In this document: positions 34,908 to 39,979 of the stretch, piece after piece
How the letters are laid out: every line of letters begins with the position of its first letter
How positions within the stretch are numbered: position 1 is the stretch's first letter
Assembly: GCA_051004015.1 (NCBI GenBank)
Contig: JBPCKT010000157.1
Coordinates: 124,001-188,000 of the forward strand
DNA: 64,000 nucleotides
Source: SXOA01 sp051004015
GTDB taxonomy: Bacteria > Planctomycetota > Planctomycetia > Pirellulales > Pirellulaceae
Direction of reading: 5' to 3'
Made by a program: the position numbers and the translations under genes
The notes under the pieces: model-generated
Seen by the model: only the letters and a program-made list of their open reading frames with translations
What the model was told of the DNA's origin: nothing
Databases searched by the model: none

Positions 34908-36014
34908 TCACAGCAGGTTGACGACGCGGTCGGCCAGACCCTTCTCGCCGAGCACCACGCTCAGCTTGCCGCTGATGACGACCTTTTCCAGGACCTCCAG
35001 CTCCCGGAGGCGCATGAGGGTCGGGTTGTCGGCCAGCAGCTTGGCGGTGTTGGCCTGGCTGCGCATGGCGGCCGTTTCCTCGCGGCGGACAATCAGGTTC
35101 GCCTCGGCCGCCTTCTTGGCCTCGGTGACCTTGTTCATCAGGTCCTTCATTTCGCCCGGCAGAATCACGTCGCGGATTCCGACCGAAACGATCTCAAGAC
35201 CCAGCTCGCCAGCCCGGCGGCGGACCGCCTGCTCGATCTCCTGGGCCACCGCGTCCTTGTCGGCCAGGAAGGCATCGAGCTCGCGGACGCCGATTACGGC
35301 CCGCAGGGCCATCTGCGTTTCACGGTAGAGCGCCTGGCGAACGTCGTCGGTCGCACAGACCGCCTTCTTGGCGTCCACGATGCGGTACGTCGCCAGCGCG
35401 TTCATCCGCAGCGTCACCTTGTCGGCAGTCATCAATTCCTGGCCGCTCACGTCCGCAGTCGTTTCCCGCAGGTCGAGCTCGACGACCCGTGCGTCAACGA
35501 GACCCTTCCAGAACGCGTACTGGCTCGGCGGCAGGACGTCGACAAAATCGCCATCGACGAAAAGCGCGCCGACGCAGTGGCGGGCGACATTGCAGATGTC
35601 GAGCGCGAGGCTCGCCTGCGCCGACCGCATGATCACCTTAGCGTCCTTGTGCTCGAACCGCACGCGCCGCGCGTCGACAATCTCGATCTGAACGTCGCGC
35701 CGGCCGGTCCAGTAGGCGAACAGGCCCTTCGGCAGAATGTGGCTGAAGCGGCCGTCCACCCAGACCAGTCCGCGCTCGTAGTCCTTGAGGTCCAGGACGA
35801 TAGCGCGGCCCGTCAGAGCGCCGGACTTCACGATTTCATCGAGCTGCTCGTGAACGAGCCACGGCGCGCGCTGCGACACAACTTCCACCCGGACCTTACC
35901 GAACGGGTCGAAGAGCCAGTGCGCGCCGGAGCGGAGCAGGCCCTTGAACTCGCCGTCGCGGAAGTACAGGCCCATCTCGTGGGTGCGGATCTTGATTCGC
36001 TGGAACAGGAACAT
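34908..36014 (-). CDS. Slipin / SPFH (band 7) domain protein
   Basis: 368 residues beginning MFLFQRIKIRTHEMGLYF. The SPFH core spans about 150-290: 'TADKVTLRMNALATYRIVDAKKAV', 'ALYRETQMALRAVIGVRELDAFLADKDAVAQEI', then 'LGLEIVSVGIRDVILPGEMKDLMNKVTEAKKAAEANLIVRREETAAMRSQANTA', the coiled-coil typical of slipins. There is no strong N-terminal membrane helix; an extended N-terminal domain precedes the core, as in some slipin paralogs. Such proteins form membrane-associated oligomers. The ATG at 36014 has GAGG 8 nt upstream; the longer frame from 36260 is probably spurious. It lies just downstream of the tRNA array. Confidence 0.88.
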   Translation of the reverse strand: MFLFQRIKIRTHEMGLYFRDGEFKGLLRSGAHWLFDPFGKVRVEVVSQRAPWLVHEQLDEIVKSGALTGRAIVLDLKDYERGLVWVDGRFSHILPKGLFAYWTGRRDVQIEIVDARRVRFEHKDAKVIMRSAQASLALDICNVARHCVGALFVDGDFVDVLPPSQYAFWKGLVDARVVELDLRETTADVSGQELMTADKVTLRMNALATYRIVDAKKAVCATDDVRQALYRETQMALRAVIGVRELDAFLADKDAVAQEIEQAVRRRAGELGLEIVSVGIRDVILPGEMKDLMNKVTEAKKAAEANLIVRREETAAMRSQANTAKLLADNPTLMRLRELEVLEKVVISGKLSVVLGEKGLADRVVNLL

Positions 36015-36396
36015 GACAATCGCCTCACTCTTGCCAACTGGGATGCGGTTGGCTCGCGGTAATTGCAGGAGACGCCGTTGGAAGGCGGAACGTTCGCGGA
36101 TCACACGGAAAAATGCGGAAGTGCGCTTTGAGCAGACTTCGCCGACACTTTGACTTGCCTGGCTGGCGAGCGTGCGGCTGGTCGAAACCAAACGCGTTAC
36201 TCGCGAGCGCCGGCACATCAAATGGTGGCGGCGGTTGTAAGCGGGATGTGCGCCTTTCAAGGCATGTTTCTCGTGCTGCTGCCGCCCATCGTGAACAAGT
36301 CACAAACGACGACAGCCGATCCATCGAACGCCCGCCTCCCTCGGGCCTCTTGGTGGGCGCTTTCGCGCCCGGGGAGCAGGTTTTCAACGCCTGCGT
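36015..36396. other. Spacer between tRNA array and slipin gene, 382 nt
   Basis: Contains a 6-bp hairpin with a GAAA loop on the minus strand (36355-36370), 27 nt after the last tRNA-like gene, without a U tract. No gene, tRNA or clear promoter was found; overlapping ORFs lack coding features. Confidence 0.4.
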
Positions 36397-36467
36397 TGGT
36401 GGTACGGGAGTCGAACCCGCAACATCCAGGTTAGTAGCCTGGTGCTCTGCCATTGAGCTAACCGCGC
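36397..36467 (-). tRNA. tRNA-like gene, anticodon ACT, degenerate
   Basis: Last member of the array. The T arm, D arm (TAGCTCAATGGCAGAGC) and a perfect 5-bp anticodon stem CCAGG/CCTGG with loop CTACTAA are present, giving anticodon ACT (Ser AGU codon), very unusual in bacteria, and there is no long variable arm. Only three of seven acceptor pairs can form. Possibly a pseudo-tRNA. Confidence 0.5.
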
Positions 36468-36574
36468 AATTTGCCGCCTTCGTTAGAACCCATGTCCGGA
36501 ACGCACCGGGAGAGACTCGAAAATCGAGTCCCGGCGCGCCGCTGGCCTGGTGACAAACATCGCTTGCTTTTACA

Positions 36575-36646
36575 AGACGCCGGTGGGAGTCGAACCCACT
36601 TCGGGCTGCTTTGCAGGCAGCCGCCGTGCCGTCTGGCTCCAGCGTC
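36575..36646 (-). tRNA. tRNA-Cys(GCA)
   Basis: Acceptor GACGCTG pairs fully with CGGCGTC (one G-T). Anticodon stem GCTGC/GCAGC has loop CTGCAAA, anticodon GCA. T arm GTGGG-TTCGACT-CCCAC. CCA not encoded. Confidence 0.85.
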
Positions 36647-36658
36647 ATTTTTCTTCAG

Positions 36659-36731
36659 CGTCCTCGCCAGGAATCGAACCTGGTCTACGACCATCGCAGG
36701 GTCGCGTGCGGATCCGGCACACTCCAAGGAC
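36659..36731 (-). tRNA. tRNA-Arg(GCG)
   Basis: Acceptor GTCCTTG pairs with CGAGGAC. Anticodon stem CGACC/GGTCG, loop CTGCGAT, anticodon GCG. Bacteria normally read CGC with an A34 (inosine) tRNA, so GCG is unusual. The D arm is poorly conserved. Confidence 0.75.
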
Positions 36732-36737
36732 AAGCAG

Positions 36738-36811
36738 AGCCGAAGACTGGATTCGCACCAGCATGAACCGGCTTACGAAGCCGGCGCCTTTCTGTGTCGA
36801 GCCACATCGGC
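36738..36811 (-). tRNA. tRNA-Thr(CGT), degenerate
   Basis: Anticodon stem CCGGC/GCCGG with loop TTCGTAA, anticodon CGT. The acceptor has a T-T mismatch, the T loop is TGCGAAT instead of TTCGAAT, and the D stem does not pair well. Confidence 0.65.
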
Positions 36812-36818
36812 AAAACAT

Positions 36819-36844
36819 GTCCGCTCACGGAGTGAGCGGACTAC
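36819..36844. repeat. Short covarying palindrome inside the tRNA array
   Basis: GTCCGCTCACGGAGTGAGCG followed by GACTAC: arms GTCCGCTCAC/GTGAGCGGAC around GGA. Inverted relative to the copy at 34327, lying between tRNA-Thr and tRNA-Trp. Confidence 0.7.
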
Positions 36845-36849
36845 ACGAG

Positions 36850-36919
36850 CACGAGCGCGAGGATTCGGACCCCGTGAACCAGTTTTGGAGGCTGGCGGCT
36901 CTCCCAGGAGCACACTCGT
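36850..36919 (-). tRNA. tRNA-Trp(CCA)
   Basis: Acceptor ACGAGTG pairs with CGCTCGT. Anticodon loop CTCCAAA, anticodon CCA, stem CCAGC/ACTGG with one mismatch next to the loop. T loop TCCGAAT is non-standard. Confidence 0.7.
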
Positions 36920-36936
36920 GTGTTGTTTCCAACAGG

Positions 36937-37010
36937 GGTATCCGATGGGAGTCGAACCCATGCCTCCTGGTTCACAGCCAGGCGTGCAGCGACCGCTACA
37001 CCACGGAAAC
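36937..37010 (-). tRNA. tRNA-His(GTG)
   Basis: Acceptor GTTTCCG pairs with CGGATAC (one mismatch). Anticodon stem CCTGG/CCAGG, loop CTGTGAA, anticodon GTG; discriminator C, as usual for His. T arm ATGGG-TTCGACT-CCCAT. Confidence 0.85.
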
Positions 37011-37024
37011 CATGTGAGTTGCAG

Positions 37025-37096
37025 CAGCTCAACCAGGAGTCGAACCCGGACCTCCTCGTTCGAAGCGAGGAATGATTTCCGTTTCACCATTGAGCT
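37025..37096 (-). tRNA. tRNA-Arg(TCG)
   Basis: Acceptor AGCTCAA pairs perfectly with TTGAGCT. Anticodon stem CCTCG/CGAGG, loop CTTCGAA, anticodon TCG. Discriminator G. T arm CCGGG-TTCGACT-CCTGG. Confidence 0.8.
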
Positions 37097-37119
37097 GAAG
37101 TGTGGAAATTACAACTAAG

Positions 37120-37204
37120 CCGAGGGCATGGGATTTCAACCCACATGACGTTAGTCGCGCGGTTTAGCAAACCGGCCCGGCGAAGCGTATCCGGCTACCC
37201 CCCA
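37120..37204 (-). tRNA. tRNA-Ser(GCT), degenerate class II
   Basis: Loop TTGCTAA gives anticodon GCT, and a long variable region fits serine. The T loop is TTGAAAT (C56 lost), the anticodon stem has a mismatch at its outer end, and the acceptor has one non-pair. Confidence 0.65.
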
Positions 37205-37212
37205 ATATTCAG

Positions 37213-37283
37213 TGGACCGCCGGGGAATTGAACCCCGATCTCCTGGTTGCAGGCCAGGCGTCTTCCCGTTGGACCAGCCGCCC
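37213..37283 (-). tRNA. tRNA with anticodon TGC (Ala) and C33
   Basis: Perfect stem CCTGG/CCAGG encloses loop CCTGCAA: C32 C33 T34 G35 C36. The near-invariant U33 is C. Anticodon TGC means Ala; shifting the loop by one would give GCA (Cys) but breaks the stem. Acceptor has one mismatch. T arm CGGGG-TTCAATT-CCCCG. Confidence 0.65.
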
Positions 37284-37303
37284 TCATCTTGAATTCACTG
37301 CAG

Positions 37304-37374
37304 AGGTCCGTCCGGGAGTCGAACCCGGGCTCCTGCCTTACCAAGGCAGCGTGCGGCCGCAGCACCTACAGACC
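37304..37374 (-). tRNA. tRNA-Thr(GGT)
   Basis: Acceptor GGTCTGT pairs fully with ACGGACC. Anticodon stem CTGCC/GGCAG, loop TTGGTAA, anticodon GGT. Position 8 is A instead of T. T arm CCGGG-TTCGACT-CCCGG. Confidence 0.8.
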
Positions 37375-37378
37375 AAAG

Positions 37379-37447
37379 TAGCGGGTCCGGAAGTCGCACC
37401 CGGCCGGTTGAGCTTATGAGGCTCGACTGGGCCCTGGCCCACCCGCA
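37379..37447 (-). tRNA. tRNA-Met(CAT), possibly initiator-like
   Basis: Anticodon loop CTCATAA, anticodon CAT, stem CGAGC/GCTCA. Acceptor pairs 2-7 form but position 1-72 is T-T, a mismatch as in initiator tRNAs; however, the three G-C anticodon-stem pairs of initiators are absent and the D arm is reduced. T loop TGCGACT. Confidence 0.65.
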
Positions 37448-37483
37448 GCAACAAATTCGAAATCCGAAAATCAAAATCCGAAG

Positions 37484-37564
37484 TAGCCAAGGGGAGAATC
37501 GAACTCCCACGCCAAAAGGCACGACGTTCTGAGCGTCGCATGTCTCCCGTTTCATCACTTGGCC
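37484..37564 (-). tRNA. tRNA-Leu(CAG)
   Basis: Acceptor GGCCAAG pairs with CTTGGCT (one G-T). Anticodon stem CGACG/CGTCG, loop CTCAGAA, anticodon CAG; variable arm GCCTTTTGGC fits class II leucine. T arm GGGAG-TTCGATT-CTCCC. Confidence 0.85.
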
Positions 37565-37575
37565 ATCCTACGTAG

Positions 37576-37660
37576 TGCGCCGGGCAGGAGTTGAACCTGC
37601 AAAGCTCGCGATGAGCGGGTGGGTTACAGCCACTGAGGCCTGCCAATGCCCAACCGACGC
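37576..37660 (-). tRNA. tRNA-Tyr(GTA)
   Basis: Acceptor GCGTCGG pairs with CCGGCGC (one G-T). D stem GGGC/GCCT. Loop CTGTAAC gives anticodon GTA; variable arm CGCTC-ATC-GCGAG fits class II tyrosine. T arm GCAGG-TTCAACT-CCTGC. Confidence 0.82.
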
Positions 37661-37674
37661 ATTTTCAATTTCAG

Positions 37675-37749
37675 CGTCCCCGATCGGATTTGAACCGACG
37701 ACCTCCGCCGTGACAGGGCGGCGAGCACTCCTGGCTGCTCCACGAGGAC
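37675..37749 (-). tRNA. tRNA-Asp(GTC)
   Basis: Acceptor GTCCTCG pairs with CGGGGAC. Anticodon stem CCGCC/GGCGG, loop CTGTCAC, anticodon GTC, discriminator G as expected for Asp. T arm GTCGG-TTCAAAT-CCGAT. Confidence 0.87.
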
Positions 37750-37775
37750 AGTAGTTTTTTGCTGCTGATTTTGAG

Positions 37776-37848
37776 TAGTCCCGGATGGAGTCGAACCACC
37801 GCTCGTCACTTTGTAGGAGTGCTGCCTTAGCCGCTTGGCCACGGGACC
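37776..37848 (-). tRNA. tRNA-Val(TAC) with C33
   Basis: Acceptor GGTCCCG pairs with CGGGACT. Loop CCTACAA on stem CACT/AGTG: anticodon TAC but with C at position 33. Outer anticodon-stem pair is G-A. Second tRNA in the array with the U33C change. Confidence 0.7.
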
Positions 37849-37868
37849 ATTTGTTTTTTTTGACCGAG

Positions 37869-37954
37869 CGGAAGCCGCGAGACTCGAACTCGCAAGCGGC
37901 GAGGTGCCGCCACCTGTTTTCGAGACAGGCTCCTCATCCAGCCGGTTGACTTCC
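37869..37954 (-). tRNA. tRNA-Ser(CGA)
   Basis: Acceptor GGAAGTC pairs with GGCTTCC. Anticodon stem CCTGT/ACAGG, loop CTCGAAA, anticodon CGA. Long variable arm GGCGG...CGCCGC and discriminator G fit serine. T arm GCGAG-TTCGAGT-CTCGC. Confidence 0.85.
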
Positions 37955-38033
37955 GTTTGCTATTTACTCTTGGACCGACGCCCTGCGGCCGAGGTTCGGA
38001 GATTGCGTTGGAAATCTCTCTCGCACTTTCAAG

Positions 38034-38117
38034 CTGTGGCGGCAGGAATCGAACTTGCGACGGAGCGGTTAATCCCGGCGCGCCGGGACACCACCGTACC
38101 AGCACGGAGACACCACA
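38034..38117 (-). tRNA. tRNA-like gene with palindrome in the anticodon region
   Basis: Acceptor TGTGGTG pairs with CGCCACA, and D and T arms (GCAAG-TTCGATT-CCTGC) are recognisable. In place of a normal anticodon arm sits the perfect 16-nt palindrome TCCCGGCGCGCCGGGA (38073-38088). Removing it leaves GTGTTAACCG, which resembles the Asn(GTT) loop with stem CGG/CCG. Anticodon not assignable as it stands. Confidence 0.5.
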
Positions 38118-38121
38118 ATAG

Positions 38122-38195
38122 TCGGCGCGGCTGGGATCGAACCAGCATTCTCGTGCTCCCAAAGCACGTGGACTTCCCGCATCTCCCACACGCCG
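38122..38195 (-). tRNA. tRNA-Pro(TGG)
   Basis: Acceptor CGGCGTG pairs with CGCGCCG; the C1-G72 pair and A73 are typical of proline tRNA. Anticodon stem CGTGC/GCACG, loop TTTGGGA, anticodon TGG. T arm GCTGG-TTCGATC-CCAGC. Confidence 0.88.
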
Positions 38196-38200
38196 AGATT

Positions 38201-38225
38201 CCCGCACACGGAGTGTGCGGGCTAC
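38201..38225. repeat. Short covarying palindrome inside the tRNA array
   Basis: CCCGCACACGGAGTGTGCGG followed by GCTAC, between tRNA-Pro and tRNA-Gly. Compared with the copy at 36819, one stem position changes T to A while its partner changes A to T. Confidence 0.7.
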
Positions 38226-38232
38226 GATGCAG

Positions 38233-38303
38233 AGCGCCCAGCGGGAGTCGAACCCGCACTTCCGCCATGGCAAGGCAGCAGGCTGCCGCTACATCATGGG
38301 CGC
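38233..38303 (-). tRNA. tRNA-Gly(GCC)
   Basis: Acceptor GCGCCCA pairs perfectly with TGGGCGC, discriminator T typical of glycine. Anticodon stem CTGCC/GGCGG, loop TTGCCAT, anticodon GCC. T arm GCGGG-TTCGACT-CCCGC. Confidence 0.88.
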
Positions 38304-38335
38304 TTTCCGTCACAACCAGATTGTCAAACAGCGAG

Positions 38336-38408
38336 TGGGACCCGAGGGATTCGAACCCTCACCTTCCCGGTTAAGAGCCGGGCATGCTGCCGCTAACACC
38401 TTGATCCC
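38336..38408 (-). tRNA. tRNA-Lys(CTT)
   Basis: Acceptor GGGATCA pairs with GGGTCCC except at 7-66. Anticodon stem CCCGG/CCGGG, loop CTCTTAA, anticodon CTT. T arm GAGGG-TTCGAAT-CCCTC. Confidence 0.83.
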
Positions 38409-38422
38409 GATTTATCTTTCTT

Positions 38423-38447
38423 GGACGGCCCGGAAGGGCCGTCCTAC
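38423..38447. repeat. Short palindrome inside the tRNA array
   Basis: GGACGGCCCGGAAGGGCCGT followed by CCTAC, between tRNA-Lys and tRNA-Ile. Same design (GTAG, arm, TTCC centre, arm) with different arm sequence. Confidence 0.65.
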
Positions 38448-38459
38448 GTTTTCCTGCAG

Positions 38460-38531
38460 TGGTAGCCCTGAGGATCGAACTCAGCGAGCCCCGGTTATCA
38501 GCCGAGGATGGGCAACCAGCCCGCGACTACC
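38460..38531 (-). tRNA. tRNA-Ile(GAT)
   Basis: Acceptor GGTAGTC pairs fully with GGCTACC. D stem GGGC/GCCC. Anticodon stem CTCGG/CCGGG, loop CTGATAA, anticodon GAT. T arm CTGAG-TTCGATC-CTCAG. Confidence 0.87.
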
Positions 38532-38554
38532 GACAATGCCGACGCCTTCCCAAG

Positions 38555-38627
38555 TAGCTCGTATGGGAATCGAACCCATCTCTCCGCCTTGAAAGGGCGG
38601 AATCCTAGGCCACTAAACGAACGAGCC
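38555..38627 (-). tRNA. tRNA-Glu(TTC), first of the array
   Basis: Acceptor GGCTCGT pairs with ACGAGCT. D arm GTTTAGTGGCCTAGGAT is typical of Glu. Anticodon stem CCGCC/GGCGG, loop CTTTCAA, anticodon TTC. Begins 13 nt after the U tract of the terminator upstream. Confidence 0.9.
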
Positions 38628-38640
38628 GTGTCATATCCAC

Positions 38641-38672
38641 AAAAAAAAGCCCGGCGTCTGATGACGCCGGGC
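38641..38672 (-). terminator. Strong intrinsic terminator upstream of the tRNA array
   Basis: A perfect 10-bp stem GCCCGGCGTC/GACGCCGGGC with loop ATCA, followed on the minus strand by eight T residues. It ends 13 nt before tRNA-Glu, leaving no room for a promoter in between, so array transcription must read through it or initiate within this site. Confidence 0.9.
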
Positions 38673-38702
38673 TTTGAATCCCGCAGGCAGTTTTCAGCCT
38701 GG

Positions 38703-38801
38703 TCACCAGCGCAGCGAATGCGCGGAGCAACTCGCCGGATTGGTGGCGGCGATGCCTTCGCGATCTCGCAGCGTGCAATGAGTCGAATTCAAGATGGTCA
38801 T
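38703..38801 (-). CDS. Small ORF, 32 codons, possible leader peptide
   Basis: The ATG at 38801 has AAGGAC 6 nt upstream. The product starts MTILNSTHCTLRDREGIAAT and ends SLRW before TGA. It has no membrane helix or known domain. It is followed after 30 nt by the strong terminator and then the tRNA array, and comes after cydB on the same strand (143 nt gap). The order SD-ORF, terminator, tRNA genes resembles an attenuator leader, but no run of one regulatory codon is present. It could also be an ordinary small protein or chance. Confidence 0.45.
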   Translation of the reverse strand: MTILNSTHCTLRDREGIAATNPASCSAHSLRW

Positions 38802-38944
38802 GGGAAGGTCCTTGTCTCCAGGGCTGTTCCTGAGTAGACGCTTAGCGAGGGAATTGGTTCGCGGGAAATTCAGAAAAGTCAGGCTTACGATTAGGATGCA
38901 CGATCCCGGCCAATTATTCGCGTCTTTTCGCTAGAAACCGGCTG

Positions 38945-39970
38945 CTATTCCGGGGAAGTGCTGTGCTTGAAGACCTGGAGTAATAGCCACAGGGATGGCA
39001 GGATGAGGGCCGCGCCGAAGGGAAGGGATAGGACGAGAAAGCGGAGCGTGGCTTCCGGGGCGGCTGCCGCGGATAGGGAGATGTCGGGATAAGCGAGCAG
39101 CGGATGCTGCGCCAGGCCCCACCCGAGAATCACGAGGCCAATTTCCGCCGCAGCGAACATGCGGCTGACGAAATAGCGGCGGGTGAAGACGGCCCAGGCG
39201 GAGGCGGCGAAGCAGAACAGGCCAAGGATGACCACGGCGAGCGAGCGACCGCTGAGCAGCTTATGAAAAAACCAGCTCGCCTCGAACCATGACAGCACGA
39301 GCACAATCACGGCCATCCCTGCCGTTGCCGTCCCCGCGAAGATCGCCCGCTGGCGAAAGTCCTCCTGCAAAGGGCCGGTGGTTTCGTTGGTGAGATAGAC
39401 TGCGGCAAGGTAGGCGCAGGTGCAAAGCGCGAGCAGTCCGTTCGCCAGGCAATACGGGGAGAGCCAGGCATAGGTGGAACTCAGGCTAACTTCGCCGTTG
39501 GGTGCGATGCGGATGCTCCCCTCCGTCACGACTCCAAACGCAATTCCCAGCAGCACCGGGCTCATCAATGACGCGATGCCAAATACCACTCCCCAGGCGC
39601 TAGTACGCGCCGTTGAGTCTTCATGCCGGCTTTGATAGGAGCGGAATATGAAGGCGGCGCCGCGGAGCATGATTCCCACGAGCGTCAGATGGAATGGCAG
39701 GAAGAGGGCGATGCCGAGAGCCGCGTAGCCTTTGGGAAAGCAGGTGAATAGCACCACGATGACCAGGATCAGCCAAACATGGTTGGCTTCCCAGACAGGA
39801 CCCATCGCCCGGACAATCGCCAGCCGCTGCTCTCGTTTTCGCGGACCGAAAGCAAACAGGTCCCACACGCCGCCGCCGAAGTCGGCGCCACCGAAAAGCG
39901 CGTAGGCAATCGTTCCCACCAGAGCGGAGAACGCTGCCAGATCGATCCAGAGGTTGGGCCAGTCGGCCAT
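38945..39970 (-). CDS. cydB: Cytochrome bd-type ubiquinol oxidase subunit II
   Basis: 341 residues, about nine hydrophobic segments. CydB signatures: 'ALFGGADFGGGVWDLFAFG' near the N-terminus, 'VRAMGPVWEANHVWLILVIVVLFTCFPKGYA', and 'GIMLRGAAFIFRSYQSR'. With CydA it forms the inner-membrane bd oxidase that reduces O2 with quinol electrons. Length fits the cyanide-insensitive (CioB-like) branch. Begins 9 nt after the cydA stop codon, with GAGAG upstream of the ATG. Confidence 0.93.
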   Translation of the reverse strand: MADWPNLWIDLAAFSALVGTIAYALFGGADFGGGVWDLFAFGPRKREQRLAIVRAMGPVWEANHVWLILVIVVLFTCFPKGYAALGIALFLPFHLTLVGIMLRGAAFIFRSYQSRHEDSTARTSAWGVVFGIASLMSPVLLGIAFGVVTEGSIRIAPNGEVSLSSTYAWLSPYCLANGLLALCTCAYLAAVYLTNETTGPLQEDFRQRAIFAGTATAGMAVIVLVLSWFEASWFFHKLLSGRSLAVVILGLFCFAASAWAVFTRRYFVSRMFAAAEIGLVILGWGLAQHPLLAYPDISLSAAAAPEATLRFLVLSLPFGAALILPSLWLLLQVFKHSTSPE

Positions 39971-39979
39971 GTGTGTCTC

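Noticed and set aside
36468..36574. Possible further tRNA (Lys TTT-like) in the array
   Set aside because: There is a hairpin GACTC-GATTTTC-GAGTC and a TGCGTTC stretch, but no acceptor stem can be formed and the putative loop has A33; it looks like a decayed or unrelated hairpin.
37955..38033. Possible extra tRNA in the 79-nt gap of the array
   Set aside because: No T arm or acceptor stem on either strand.
33385..38447. Palindromes as a CRISPR array
   Set aside because: Copies are not regularly spaced, arms differ between copies and no cas gene is present.
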